Of a stretch of 64,000 nt of DNA, positions 1 through 11,364 are shown piece after piece (positions within the stretch are counted from its first letter, which is position 1; each line of letters starts with the position of its first letter). The stretch is from assembly GCA_001939145.1 (NCBI GenBank), contig LSRX01000343.1, forward strand, positions 290,457 through 354,456. The letters run 5' to 3'. Under the pieces are notes generated by a model that did not search any database, was not told the DNA's origin, and saw only the letters and a program-made list of their open reading frames with translations. The position numbers and the translations under genes are program-made. Source of the stretch: Symbiodinium microadriaticum (taxonomy: Eukaryota > Sar > Dinophyceae > Suessiales > Symbiodiniaceae).

Positions 1-115
1 GGGAGGGAGGGAGGGAGGGAGGGAGGGGGAGGGAGATGGAGAGAGAGAGAGAGGCAGATAGGGAGAGAGACGGAGGGGTGGAGGGCGGGAGGCAGTAACG
101 AGGGAGGGGCAGAGG
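1..115. repeat. Purine-rich GGGA/GA tract
   Basis: The left edge of the window is a nearly pure purine run, first GGGA repeats, then GA and GGAGG variants. It is a simple repeat with no coding sense. Confidence 0.9.
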
Positions 116-477
116 GGAACAGGACCTACTGTACCTCAGAGCGCGACCAAAGGATTGATCCAGCGCAGAGCCAAGTATGAGGCCTCGGCATACAGGGGCT
201 TGGATACATGCCCAATGTGGGTTTCAGAAAGTAACCGGATCCCTCTTTGGATGTCCTTGTAGTAAGGCTCTTAGGCTAATTCTTAGGTGCTAAGAACATT
301 TGGCTGTTCTGGTATTTTCTGAAACTCCCATATCTTCGTGCCTGGAGCATGCCATCCCAAAGCCTGATCCTGAAACCAATCTCAAGCTCGAGGGAATGAA
401 TGCTTGGGTATTTCCCCAAGGGAAGGTTCTGAACTTACCGGCTCAGTGTAAGAACTGAGCTCAATCTTTCTTGGGTC

Positions 478-1118
478 AACATTTGGAATGATGACGATGC
501 CGGCATCGACAAGCTTGCCGATGATGGTGGTGGCGGGAACTAGAGCACAGCATAAACACAGCAGAGTTGATCATACGTCCAGAAACACTTGAACACAAGG
601 CGACTACAAACCACACTATACTCGGGAGGAGGACTCGTAACACAGGCGAGTGACTGACGGATCTTAACACATCAGAGATGTCGTTCACGCATAGTTGAAA
701 CCTGGCTCCATGGTTCGTGTTGATGCCGACTGTGGCTGTTGCCCAGGAAACTTCATCGCAGCTTTCGGATGCCATGCTGCGGCCTCACAAAGGGCATCCC
801 GCAAGAGTAGACAGGACATTAAACTCGATAACTCCAAAAATCCCACCGCTGCCCACGGACCCCAAACCCCTGCTGACTTGCGGCAGCCTGTGGGGTCAAA
901 TGGGCGTAGAGCGCAGTTATTTCTCAATCCGAGAGAGCAGGGACTGATTTCTGGCATGCAAAACACAGCATTCAGGAATATTGAATATTGACTGGAGATG
1001 TCAGTTTACCGTCCTGACCAACACAAGTAAACCACTATCACGCGCGAACAGCAATACTCCTGTTCCGAAGAACGTGGATGCGGGACATGATGCTGAGCGC
1101 CGTCGCATCAACGTCATT
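478..1118 (-). CDS. Possible minus-strand gene, three linked exons, function unknown
   Basis: Three short minus-strand blocks read as protein and join in phase: 1060-1118 (core VDATALSIMSRIHVLRN), 709-761 (core CDEVSWATATVGINTNH) and about 478-539 (core PATTIIGKLVDAGIVIIPN). Each starts after AG; the donors would be GA, GA and unresolved. The codons prefer C or G in third position, as in the firm genes of this window. I do not recognise the family and no stop or start is seen. The plus strand across 478-539 is also open, so the strand is not certain. Confidence 0.35.
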
Positions 1119-1254
1119 CTCATCATCACCGCCATCACCATCATGACCAGCATGACGACAATCATTATAATTAACCTTTTTCGTATTTGCTCTAATCACC
1201 ACCTTTCCCAGCACTATCCCCACAAGCGAGTATGGCTGGACACCACCGCCACCG

Positions 1255-1345
1255 CATCTGCACCACCACCTCCTCCACCACCGCAGCCGCCGCCAGCAGC
1301 AGCAGCAGCAGCACCACCACCACCAGCACCAGCATCATCTTCCAT
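1255..1345. repeat. CCA/CAG trinucleotide repeat
   Basis: Imperfect CCA, CCG and CAG triplets. The open frame across it is a proline/alanine product of the repeat and is not called as a gene. Confidence 0.8.
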
Positions 1346-2304
1346 CATCATCATGAACATGGTCGTGATGATGAGCATCATAACGAATCATAACTCCATC
1401 TTCCCCACACTCTGACTATGATGGTCGTCGTCCCGGTAATTAAGCTGCATCACTACCAGTGTCGTCATCATCATCATCATCGTAGTGTTCACAGACGAGG
1501 GCTCAGGGCTCGCGGCTTCAGGGCTTCAAGGTCTGGGGTCCAGGGTCAAAGGGTTTCCGGGCTTTCCGGGCTCAGGCTGAGCCCTGGTCCAGGCCGAGGT
1601 TAAGCCACCCATTACAGAAGGAACAGATGTAGCCATTTGACGGTTAAAGGCTGCCGGACAATACAGGGGCCTAGGCAGGAGGGGTGTTGCCGCTGTCGCT
1701 GGTGCTAAGTCAAAGGCTTAGGCTTTAGGGCTAGGGTTAGGCACGAGAATGGCCATGGCCCTGATTGGCAGTACCAAAAAGAATAGCTGATTGGGGACAC
1801 CAACTGCATTCATTCAAGCTGCAAGGGCCGTAACATGCAGTCCTAATCAGACAGACAATGCAACGATGGCTTAGAGTTTAGGGTTCTGGCCCTTGGTTAA
1901 GGCATGGAAACGGGGACAAGCAACAGGGAGACAAGGAGACAAGCACACGGTAAGGAGGTGGCCTTGCGAAGCAGAAGCACCAGGAGAGGGCAACGTGCAG
2001 CCGGCGATTGAGCTAAGGGTGGCGCTTCGGGATGCCGGGAGTTTGCGACTATAAGGCTAAGCGGCTAAGGTTTATGCCTCTAGTCCTCAAGATCTAAACC
2101 TTGATCACCAAACCTCTATGTCTGCGACATGAAGATATGCATTCTGGGCAAGATGCACAGATCTTCGACTTGTCTACATTGAGCCGACTGGCAATGCACA
2201 TCCAGCATGCACTCGCAAAGACAAGGCGATCTTTCCCTTGTGCCAGTGTGGATCTTGTGCCGGCCACTAAACTGTAATGTAACATAATAATGTCACATAA
2301 TAAT

Positions 2305-2350
2305 AATAACAAATAAATAAATAAATAAATAAATATATATATATATAAAT
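2305..2350. repeat. AAAT and AT simple repeat
   Basis: AAAT tetranucleotides run straight into an AT dinucleotide stretch. Confidence 0.9.
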
Positions 2351-2502
2351 ATATGTTTGTATTTTAAAACCTTGTATTATGGTGTTATATTATGAACACA
2401 AGTATCGGGCAGACTAAGGATTCTGCACGTCTGCTTCGGTTGGAAGCATAAGGCCAAAGTTCATCAGCCTACATCCTGCAAACAAGGAGCCACAGACCCG
2501 AA

Positions 2503-2608
2503 GGCCTAAACCCTAAACCCTACACCCTAAACCGTAAACCCTAAACCCTAAATCCTAAACCGTGAACCCTAAACCTAAACCCCAAACCCTACACCCTAAA
2601 CCCTACAG
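2503..2608. repeat. Interstitial CCCTAAA-type array
   Basis: A run of CCCTAAA heptamers and one- or two-base variants, in C-rich orientation. It is one of many scattered arrays of the plant-type telomere unit in this window, far from any visible chromosome end. Confidence 0.85.
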
Positions 2609-2867
2609 CCTGTCCTAAATTCCACCCAGATGGACTCGCAATAGCTGGTACGTGAGGCCTGAACTGTACTTGTAGCATTCCACAGGGCTCCTCGGTATGA
2701 TCAAAGTACAAGATACCTCAAAACGTCTCGAATACCATACTATCTTATATTATACGCTGTAGCTGGGGCCAACAGCGGAGGCACCTCAGCGTTGCGAGCG
2801 CCAGCTTAGCAGTCTGCAGAGTGGAAATCGCCTGGAGTCTGGCTGAAAGTCTTGGGAGTTCAAGGGC

Positions 2868-3032
2868 TAGGGCGGGTTTAGGGTCTTAGGGTTTAGGGTT
2901 TTCGGGTTTAGAGTTTAGGGTTTAGGGCTTAGGGTTTAAGGCTTAGGGCCTTAGGCTTTAGGGTTTTAAGGAGGAATTTGTGCTTGAGGGCTTAGGGTTT
3001 TAACGGAATTTGTGTTTGAGGGCTTAGGGTTT
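2868..3032. repeat. Interstitial TTTAGGG-type array
   Basis: Degenerate TTTAGGG units in the G-rich orientation, opposite to the array at 2503-2608. Inside it, a longer piece (ggaatttgtg followed by a ttgagggctt-like stretch) is repeated twice. Confidence 0.8.
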
Positions 3033-3227
3033 GAGGCCTCAGTAAGGGAACTTTCACTCGAGGGTCCTTTTCCTTGGTTGTCACTCCAAGAGAGGCTGCT
3101 TAGGCAGACAAGTGTGCGGCAGCGTGTGGCTCCGTCTGGGGTCTGTTCTTGTTGCTTTTTTCGGCGGGAGGGTTTCGCTTCAGTCTTCTGATCCCTGCAA
3201 CCACTGGACCACTACCTGAGGCCTACT

Positions 3228-3324
3228 GTTGATGATATAAATCCTGCAATAACTTAAGGACCCTAAACTATATGGGAATTATGGTATATCATTATTATGG
3301 GTAATGCAGGATTTATATCATGAC
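3228..3324. mobile_element. MITE-like hairpin, family H copy 1
   Basis: An element of about 97 bases whose ends are inverted repeats (GATGATATAAATCCTGCA and its near complement). A second copy at 33886-33982 matches it along nearly the whole length, including the loop. No open frame. Confidence 0.75.
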
Positions 3325-3453
3325 CCGTAACCTTGACTCTTGCTCCTACTGGATCATCATTCACAAAGCGCCACGTGCCAAAGACTGGCAAACACGTCCA
3401 CACCTGACGACAGAACTCCAAAAGCCACGTTCGGAGCCGGGTTTCGGGCGCAG

Positions 3454-3507
3454 TATTTCGGGAAGACTCAGGGCTCCTTGCATTATGAGTTCCCGCCTGT
3501 GAAATGA
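3454..3507 (+). CDS. Candidate terminal exon
   Basis: After GCGCAG the frame reads YFGKTQGSLHYEFPPVK and then TGA. Composition is protein-like, but with one exon only I cannot assign a gene. Confidence 0.25.
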   Translation, partial: YFGKTQGSLHYEFPPVK

Positions 3508-3963
3508 GTTTGATGACGTTGCTACTGTGGTCGAATGCTAAGCCATCCCACAGCCAAGGATGCTGAGAAGCCTGAAACTATGAACCACCAGTCCCGGGAT
3601 GGGAAAAGCAAGCCTGCACGAGCATGAGCAGATAGCAACGGCAAGCATTTAAACCCGACATCCCACACCTTGGCCTCCACCTACCAGACCCCCCGAGTCG
3701 GGCAGCGGCCTGTCCGCTCCATCCCAGAACCCAGACCTTCTCCCCTTCCAGAGCCTGGGCAGGGAGCTGGGGTACTGGGTGTCTATAGGGTTTAGGGTTT
3801 AGACTCAGGAAACTTCGGAGTATGATAGAGAATACAAAATTCGGCAGGCATGAGACCTAGTAACCGAATAGAGCAAAAAATGTTAGCATAAGATGCTTAA
3901 GCATAATGAGAGCTAAGCTTCTCTTGACACAGGCATCTTTATCTGAGGAATCCATGCTGCTAG

Positions 3964-4012
3964 TGAAGATTTACTCCCAAGGAGTACGGATTGAAGTTCA
4001 TGCAGTTTTGAG
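3964..4012 (+). CDS. Candidate internal exon
   Basis: Between an AG acceptor and a GTAAAG donor the frame reads KIYSQGVRIEVHAVL. No neighbour exon was linked. Confidence 0.25.
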
Positions 4013-5009
4013 GTAAAGAGCCATCCTCAAGCTGTCTCTCTTCCTCTACACCGACTCCGATATTTCAGAAAGGTAGCCACGTTTCAATAAACCCTGGCAT
4101 CTCACCCGGCTTCACGTCAGGACCCTGAACAGGACATCCTTAGGCGCTGAGTACAAAGAAAAATAACCTTTCCAACTATATATGCTAAGATTTAACAAAC
4201 CCCAAAAGGTTAAAGGCTAAAGGTTACCTAACCCTACATCCACAACCTTTAACCCTAATCTCTCCCTAGCCGACTACTAAGACGAAGATGCTAATTAAAC
4301 TCTAAACTATAATAGACTATTATTAGTATTATTAATAATATTATTACTCGTATTACTATGATGATTATTATTATATGATATGCTAAGGCCGAGACGGATG
4401 CCTGAAGGACTGCTCCCTTGCCTCCGGAGCCGTACTGGCCTCGTGGAGAGGGAGAGGATCGACGATGACAATGTGAAACTTGCCGGTACTCATTCATTAT
4501 ATATATATATGTATATTGTATAGAGTATGCTATGGAAAATAGCATAAAATATAATGTATGTTATCATGCTATGACATTAACTGTTTATGCAATCATATAT
4601 GTCTCTCGTTGTTGTCGCAGTATTCGGAGTGCAGGGCTTAGGGGGCTTGTCGGGGTCCGGGGGGTTTAGGATGGGCTGAGAAGTCGAGAGACTTTTGGTT
4701 TGGTACTGCTTATGTCTTGAATCTTGCTATTACTAGCGGTACATTATGTATTCGCAAAACCCTTAGTGATGATCGGAAACGGAATGTGAAACTTACCCGC
4801 TCATGACCTATACTAAAACGCTTTAACTCTAAGCCCTAAACCCCCAACTTCGAACTTGGCATCCCGACTGGTCATTTTCTGCGTAGAGGCACCAGTAGTT
4901 GCCGTTTGGCCACCAAACGAAAATGCCCGCAGAATCTCCTGCAAAGTGCTTGTCGAGAGTTTCACAAAGCGACATAATAATGAGGTGTAGATGAATGTGC
5001 TACTGTAGC

Positions 5010-5070
5010 AGGTCCTTATTTTATGAAGGATCCTACTGCGTAGGGTCTATACTAGGGTCTCTTGTTGTCT
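5010..5070. mobile_element. Partial MITE-like element, family F
   Basis: Holds the GGTCCTTATT, AGGATCCTACT and TAGGGTCTATACTAGGGTC blocks of the complete copies at 21957-22128 and 24908-25012, but lacks clear terminal repeats. A decayed copy. Confidence 0.5.
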
Positions 5071-5410
5071 GAGAGAGGATGGTTGAGGGCTGTCACGGTG
5101 TGGCACGTAGGGTTTAGTTAGGGCTGCATGGTGTTGGGTAATGTTTGCATAAAACGATATTCGGGGGATGTGCGGGGCACAGAGGCTTGTTTATCGTCCC
5201 AACATGCTACAGTAGTGTGTTGTTGTCACCATGGGCTTGGGTACTGCGTTAGGCGTTGTGTTAGAGCACATCTACTTTTCAGATGGAAACCCGAAATCGA
5301 GACTAGATGACCGAATCCCGTAAGCGACACAATGTAACAACACCACTCACGAAAGTATACCTAATTGTGACGTGTCAAAACCAGAATACGAGGAAACAAC
5401 AGCAACAACA

Positions 5411-5535
5411 AGTAGTACTAGTATTAGTACTAGTACTAGCACTAGTACTAGTACTACTTTTACTACTAGTACTACTAGTACTACTAGTACTACTGGTACT
5501 AGTACTACTAGTACTACTACTAGTACTAGTACTAG

Positions 5536-5586
<51 letters not shown>

Positions 5587-5644
5587 GGCTACGACGACGA
5601 CGACTACTACTATTACTACGCCGACGACGACGACGACGGCGACG

Positions 5645-5702
<58 letters not shown>

Positions 5703-5721
5703 GTACTAGTACTAGTACTAG

Positions 5722-5776
<55 letters not shown>

Positions 5777-5811
5777 GCGACGACGGCGACGACGACGACT
5801 ACTACTTATTC
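5411..5811. repeat. 400-base ACT/AGT microsatellite
   Basis: ACT and TAGTAC triplets with islands of ACG and GCG triplets. Open frames on both strands (poly-Thr, poly-Leu, poly-Ser) are products of the repeat and are not annotated. Confidence 0.95.
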
Positions 5812-6293
5812 TTGCAAAACCATACTTAAGAACACCCGCTGACGAGAATCCAGACCTCAAGAGCGAGGACTCTGCGGTCAAACCCTGACTCCTGCTGCCA
5901 AGCGTGTTGACCCGTGCGAAACTTGAATTCGACCATTTCGAAACTCGCATAGTCAACCGTGGAAGTTTCACGAGTGAGATTGTCGCACTTATGCTGACGA
6001 GTATTGTGATCACAGAAAACAAATACCGACATATAGGCTGCATTACCAGCACGGAAGCACCGGCAATGCTACTCATGAACTAATGCAAGCGAACCAGCTT
6101 GAGCACAACCTCGACCGAGTTACAACTAAGGAGCAACTCATGGACTACCAACACCACATCACAAAAGACAGTGTCGCTGCAGCCAAAGTGACAGCAACTA
6201 GAACTAAAACTGCCACTGCTACTACGGCTGCCATTGCTTCTGCTACGTGGGCCTGAAACCCTAAAATCTAAACCCTCAACTCTAAGCAAAAAG

Positions 6294-9200
6294 GCTCGAA
6301 CTGCCGGCCTCGACACTGCCACGCGGTGGCTCCGAGAATCGAATCGTCATGACCTCAGTTTATGGGCAAGGGTTTCGGTTCAAAGTCTTGTTCAGGGGTT
6401 CAGAGTTCGGGGTTTAAGGGTTTAGGGGTTCAGGGTTTAGGGGTTTGGGATTGTGTTTCATGGGCTTTCGGTTGAGGCTGTCAGTGTCAGGCTTTAGGGC
6501 CTCAGAATTCAACGGGACAGGGGTCGGAGTGGGAGCTGCGGGATGCAGACAAACGATGCCGGGTACAACAAGGATGGTAACTGTAACAGCTGACAGCAAT
6601 CATGGACATGGCAAGCAGAAACCACCGCCGCAACCCGCAAAAGCACGCATAAGCACCAGTAAGCCCAAGCGACGACCATCCACCAGCAAATTTGTATTCT
6701 TTCGAAGATCCAGCACAGCGGTACCCTGAATTTTCTGGAACTCCCATATGATATGGACCTCAGGATCACGCCACATCAACGCCACGGACCAGTGGCACAG
6801 ACGGATGTGGTCGCACCTGCACGCGTGTGAGCAAGGGCCTAAGGGTTTATGTTTTAGGGTCTCGGTTTGTGGGCTTATCTAAGCAGAGTCGTGACTTTAT
6901 GCCATACATGGAAGATGCCAGTTAGACTGGAGATCAGGGTCTTGCATTTCTCAGTGCCATACCAACCCGGCCAAACAATGCTGCTGAAACTTGACAGAAG
7001 TCATGCTAGTCATGCATGAAACCCTAGACGCTAAACCTTAAATCTTTAAGTTCGAAGCACTACAACTTAAACCTTGAAGCTCAAATCCTAAACCCTGTGA
7101 GCCAGATCGAGACAAGATGAAGGCACACAAAAGCTTCGTCAAGGGCCCCGCTGAGAGGATGCGAGGAGGCTTGATGCTCTCAGGCACAACGGTGACGTCG
7201 AAGGAGAAAGGAAAGCACCTGGGGTGTTTTCTTTAGGGCCCATAGGCCCCCAAGTAGTTCCTTTTTATTGTCTATATTTAGAACCTATAAGGTAATCCCG
7301 AAAAAAGGAACTACTTAGGGGCCTAAGGGTGGGGGCATTTTAGGGCCTAAACTGCGTTTCGGGTTGGGGATGTGCGGCGGGCCAGGACCTGCTCATCAAT
7401 GAAAGGTTGGACTTAGGAGGACTGGGAGCCTTATCTGAACCCTTGCCCCCCAAAAATTGTTCACGTAGGGGCCTTAATAACTAGAACAGGATATTAGGCT
7501 CGTGTATAGTATGAATATAATAGGGAACCCTAACAGTAATGGTAATTATTTGGGCTTCTATAGTAATCGTGAGTTGAAGAAACCTCAACGTGTACAAAAG
7601 CGGACTTTGACGGTAGGAGCCCATGCAGACGGCTCCAAACCACGATGAAGGAAGCTCCCGGTGCCACCATGAAGATCTGCGGTATGGATTTATGGTGTGT
7701 GGTTTGGGGGCTTGGGGCATTTAGGGATTTAGGTTCTAAGTTGTTTGTGGATTTCGATGCTTGATTATTGTAGGACTTGCCAATCATCCCCACGCTTGCG
7801 AGCACGCATGCGCACGCGGGCGTCCGGATCCACTGCACATGCACGGCACAAGGCCCTAAACCCTAAACACTAAACCCTATAACCCCTAACCCCTACCGGC
7901 CCTAACACCTAAAACCTTAAACCCTAACCCCTAACAACTAAAACCCTGACCCTAACCCCCAGAACCCTTCTTTCTCGCTCCCTCTTCCTGTTCCTGCTTG
8001 CTGCTGCCGTGATCTTTCCCTGCCCGGGCCGCGCACGCGCTGCCCTCGACCTGGCCAGTCCAATGATCATCTGCGACCTCCGTTTGGAGCTTAGGGTTTA
8101 GGGTTTAGGGGCCTAGGGGTGTAGGTTTTAGGGGTTCAGGGCTTAAGGGTTTAAGGGACGGGGGATCCGGGCTCAAGGGGCTCTCATATGTAGGGTTTCC
8201 GGGGTAGGGTTAGGAAGAGCAGGGTGGGGTGGCTCCCACTGCTCTTCATTCCGTGCAGACGCAAAAGCTTAGCCGAAGGCTCGGATCACGTAAGAGCCAG
8301 GCTGCAGCACGGCTCCTGAAGGGACTGCTCCGGGAGAGGTGTCGGGTTTAAGGTTCAGCCCTAAAACCCTGAGCCCTAAACCCTCCTAGTGGGTCTCCAT
8401 TGAAGGGCCTTGGTTGCTAGGACTGCTAGGAGTTTTCAGATAGACGGATAAATGGATAGGGCTCGGGATGTGCGCTCGTGTATTGGAGCATACAGTGCGC
8501 GAAAGCGCCCTTAGCAGCCTGGGGAAGCTACTAAGCGGGCCTTACTAGCCAGAGCAGGGTTTTGAGGTATAGTAGACTTATGAGTAGAATAGTAGGGACC
8601 CGAAACTCCAAACCCTAAACTTCAGGGACCACAGGCGGCTAGCATTCCCAGTTATTTCCAGCCCTTAAACCACAGGAGTCCGGGGATCGGAGTTCAGGCT
8701 GCTGCGATCCTGGGGCAACCTTTGCCAAGAAAGCCGCATTCCCACCCGAAATTCTCTGTTTTCCCTTTTGGGGTTTAGGGTTTAGCGCCAAAAAGTTTAG
8801 GGCATAGAGTTTAGCGCCCAAAAGAAGAGGGTTTACAAATAGGTTTTGGGGTATGGTTCGGAGACTTGGCAAGCTTCATCACATTGCATAGTTCCGGGGC
8901 AGAGACCTCGTGGGTTCAATGCCTGGTTAAGGACGACAATCAAACAAACAGCTTGCAGGGGAATGGCTGTGAACTTTAACAGACGCACACACACACACAC
9001 TCACACTCACACACACACACACAATACTGTAACCATATGTTACACTCTTTTGTAATACGATGATGACATGGCATTCTGTTCGATGGCCTTGCAGTCCTTA
9101 TCACACTCTTACATTACATCGCATGTCCTTCCTTGCCCTAAGCTCGGATACCGAAGCCTAAACAGTTCGACCCTGCTTCCGAAATCCTCAAGCCCAAACG

Positions 9201-9524
9201 TCAAAAACCAATGTGCCTGGCAGCCCCCCCCAAACACAGAAACTACGAGTTTAGGGATTCGGGGTTACGGGTCTCTGCACCCTCGAGCCCATGGGGAAGT
9301 TATGTGCAATGACCACGGTACTGCGATCAGAAGTAGTAAGTTCGCAAGTGTACAGTAGTAAGTAGTAGTATTAAGAACCGCACAGAATGGAACCTGCTGT
9401 CAGCTTGGCATTGATCGTGCTGCTCGGGCTGTTCATTGGCTCCTGCAGAAGACCGCGGAAAAAGAAGCAAGCCCATGATAAAACCAAAATCATACCCTCA
9501 ACCATTTTTCAAGACGATCCCTAA
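6294..9524 (+). CDS. Probable gene for a small C-terminally anchored membrane protein (partial)
   Basis: Six plus-strand exons join in phase: 6294-6371, 7102-7203, 8259-8338, 8698-8732, 8903-8960 and 9386-9524. All start after AG; donors are GT, GA, GT, GC and GA. The last four form an unbroken 104-codon reading frame ending in TAA at 9522. The middle part is basic and helical (SQAAARLLKGLLRER), followed by RSWGNLCQE. The last exon holds a hydrophobic segment (VSLALIVLLGLFIGS), then RRPRKKK and a polar tail. That layout suggests one transmembrane helix near the C terminus with a basic cytosolic tail. I do not recognise the family. Confidence is highest for 8259-9524; the first two exons rest on composition and phase only, and the true start is not seen. 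Confidence 0.45.
7239..7329. mobile_element. MITE-like hairpin, family A copy 1
   Basis: An element of 91 bases with inverted ends CCCATAGGCCCCCAAGTAGTTCC and its near complement, around an AT-rich core with TATTTAGAACC and TATAAGGTAATC. Three other copies (14455, 15591, 56770) are each 90 bases. No coding capacity. Confidence 0.85.
7465..7563. mobile_element. MITE-like element, family E copy
   Basis: Starts GTAGGGGCCTTAATAACTAGAA and carries TATAGTATGAATATAATAG and AAGGAACCC-like blocks shared with copies at 32795, 57373 and 63127. The right end (GGCTTCTATAGT) is shared with the 32795 copy. Confidence 0.65.
7601..7681 (+). CDS. Candidate internal exon
   Basis: Between an AG acceptor and a GTATGG donor the frame reads DFDGRSPCRRLQTTMKEAP and onward. 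The minus strand is also open and protein-like here, so the strand is uncertain. It could belong to the 6294-9524 gene, but the phase does not fit directly. Confidence 0.2.
7853..7968. repeat. Interstitial CCCTAAA-type array
   Basis: CCCTAAA and CCCTAACCCC variants. It lies in the largest gap of the 6294-9524 gene model. Confidence 0.85.
8531..8606. mobile_element. Degenerate family E element
   Basis: Contains GCGGGCCTTACTAGCCAGAGCAGGGTTTTGAGG-type blocks, TAGTAGAC and a degraded right part. It resembles the copy at 9989-10099. Confidence 0.45.
8987..9024. repeat. AC dinucleotide repeat
   Basis: A CA run with two TCACTC-type interruptions, in the last intron of the plus-strand gene model. 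Confidence 0.9.
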
Positions 9525-9988
9525 ATACACGCACCGAGACCCGGATACGCACCGATAGGGGCTCAGCTCCTGAACCTATCGTTTTGGATTATGTTCCTTG
9601 AAAAAAGTTGGTGCTTGGGAGCTTTGGCCACTCGGGAATTTAGGTTTAGGATTCTGTGGCCAGGCAGGCTCTGAACTGGGAATTTGCAACCCGTCCCAGC
9701 TTCCGGTGCACGTGCGGGCGGGCTTTTTGCAAGACGGCCGTTGCACGAACGGCCAAACACCGACTCGCTTCGTCGAGGTCTGTGGGGCTTTTTGGCTTGT
9801 GGAAAGCCTTGTGTTGGGCCTTGTGGCTCTTCACAAGGGCTTGTACAGGTCAGCCTAGATGGTAGTTTCAGAAAGATTTCAAGGAGACTTAAATGATCAC
9901 CTTCTTCCCAAAATACCATCCAATAATACGACAAAGCGCTACAAACCGTACAGTTGAGAAGGATTGCGGTCGAAGGCTTAGGGGTTTA

Positions 9989-10099
9989 ATATGGGGCCTT
10001 TACGATTAGAGTAGGGTTTTGGGGGTATAATAGACTATGAGTATAATGTATAAGGAGCCCTAAGGAAAAGTGGTACTAGCTATTTTTTTCCCCATAGTA
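9989..10099. mobile_element. MITE-like element, family E copy
   Basis: GGGGCCTTTACGATTAGAG, then GGGTTTTGGGGGTATAATAG and a right part TATAAGGAGCCCTAAGG. It shares the block order of the other family E copies. Confidence 0.6.
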
Positions 10100-10464
10100 G
10101 GGATTTGCTGCTTTAGGGCTGTAGTTAGGGTGGCATCACCTAGACAACTGCTGCAGTTACAGTCTGGTGGCTCTATAGTCGTGGTGTCAGCTGCAGCAAT
10201 CTTTCCACAGCGGTGGTTTTGGGATCATGTCAACACAGAAGCCTTGTGCGTGAACGGACTTGTTTTATCCTTTTCGAGCGCAGGATGGCGATCCGATGCT
10301 TCAATGGGACGGGGTGCCACAGATGCGGAATGGCTTGTAGGAGGCGCTCAAGACTCCCAGCAGCAGTTGCCGTTCCCCAGGTAGTCTCCTCAGGTTTGTC
10401 AAGCTTATAGCCCATGAACTCTTCTGGGATCCTCTCTCAATCACCTAGAACCCTTATAGACCCC

Positions 10465-10891
10465 GTAAAGCCGAAGTCTGCGGCGACTCCATTTCGGAGC
10501 TTCGTCATGATATCAAAAAGGTTGCATTCTGTGAACTGGCCCGAGGTTACGGCCACAGTTATGCATGGATCATGAATTTAAAGGGGATGTTCTTATACTC
10601 ATCATCTGGATGTCTGCTTTTGAGCCCCAAACGCTAAACCTCTTAAAAAGCGCTTCTAGAAACCTTCTGGACCCTTAAAGAGACTCTCACAAGACTCCTC
10701 GCAGAATCAAGGCGCTTGTAGGGTTTTGGTCTGCTCATGGGTCGGTACTTCACGGTTTTTGTCTGAGGTTTCAGCACCGACACTCGCAGACCAGGAGGGG
10801 CCTGAAGAAATGGAGTCCCAGATCACCCTCTGCACAACCGACATGATAGGGATGGGGCTTCGGGACATCAAGACCCTAAACCCCAAATCCT
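10465..10891 (+). CDS. Candidate coding block
   Basis: Two plus-strand stretches look coding. At 10470-10630 the frame includes EVCGDSISELRHDIKK and FCELARGYGHSYAWIMNLKG. At 10775-10891 it includes LADQEGPEEMESQITLCTT and DMIGMGLRDIK before TAG. Splice links were not resolved, and the minus strand at 10465-10536 is also open. No family recognised. Confidence 0.3.
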
Positions 10892-10937
10892 AGTATCCTG
10901 AAGCCCTAAACCCCAAACTCACCTAACCCCTAAACCC

Positions 10938-11015
10938 TTATAGATCCCTTGAAAGGAACCCGTTATAGTACCCTTTAAAAGGAACCCTTATAGTACCCTT
11001 TAAAGGAACCCAACC
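10938..11015. repeat. 25-base tandem repeat, three copies
   Basis: The unit GGAACCCTTATAGTACCCTT followed by TAAA is repeated, with the first copy diverged. It sits at the end of a telomere-type CCCTAAA stretch. Confidence 0.75.
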
Positions 11016-11295
11016 CCTAGAGCCTTGAAGCCCCATTTTTTTCTGCCGAGATTCCTCTCTGGTTCCTGCAGCGCGAGAAATCGTAGTTCTTCTGGCAGCT
11101 CGCTTGCTTCCTGAGCAGATTAGGGTTTAGGGTTTAGGAGTTTAGGGTTTAGGGTTTATAGGCTTTGCAGTAGCAGTTGCGCAATCCGGTCAGGCTTTAA
11201 TTCAAGGCTACAGGCTCCAGGGTGTCGTTGGGGTGTTGTTGATTTTTTTTGTGTTGGGTGTTGAGGGTTTAGGCATTGTGAAATTCCCGGACTTC

Positions 11296-11364
11296 TCAGG
11301 GCGCCTCGGCCCCAAGCCTTTCTCTGCCGAGCATCGAAGTGCAGCACTGCCTGCCGCCGACATA
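11296..11364 (-). CDS. Cys-repeat gene last exon
   Basis: Reads YVGGRQCCTSMLGRERLG then AEAP and TGA. The opposite strand is also a long open frame, but phase and repeat consensus favour this strand. Confidence 0.8.
   Translation of the reverse strand, partial: YVGGRQCCTSMLGRERLGAEAP

Noticed and set aside
1626..1642. Relict dinoflagellate spliced leader
   Set aside because: GTAGCCATTT matches part of the known leader, but the TTGGCTCAAG half is absent and no gene start is adjacent. No other leader relic was found.
5307..6076. Long open frames rich in Leu, Thr, Ser and Arg on both strands
   Set aside because: They are translations of the ACT/AGT microsatellite in each frame. The same holds for the long frames at 39477-40173, 45647-46628, 49630-50061 and 59166-59708, apart from the short enolase exon inside the last.
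9646..9896. Candidate exon
   Set aside because: Two plus frames and one minus frame are all open and protein-like; no phase link to any exon.
10213..10415. Candidate exon
   Set aside because: Three frames on two strands look coding; no splice link was found, so it is not called.
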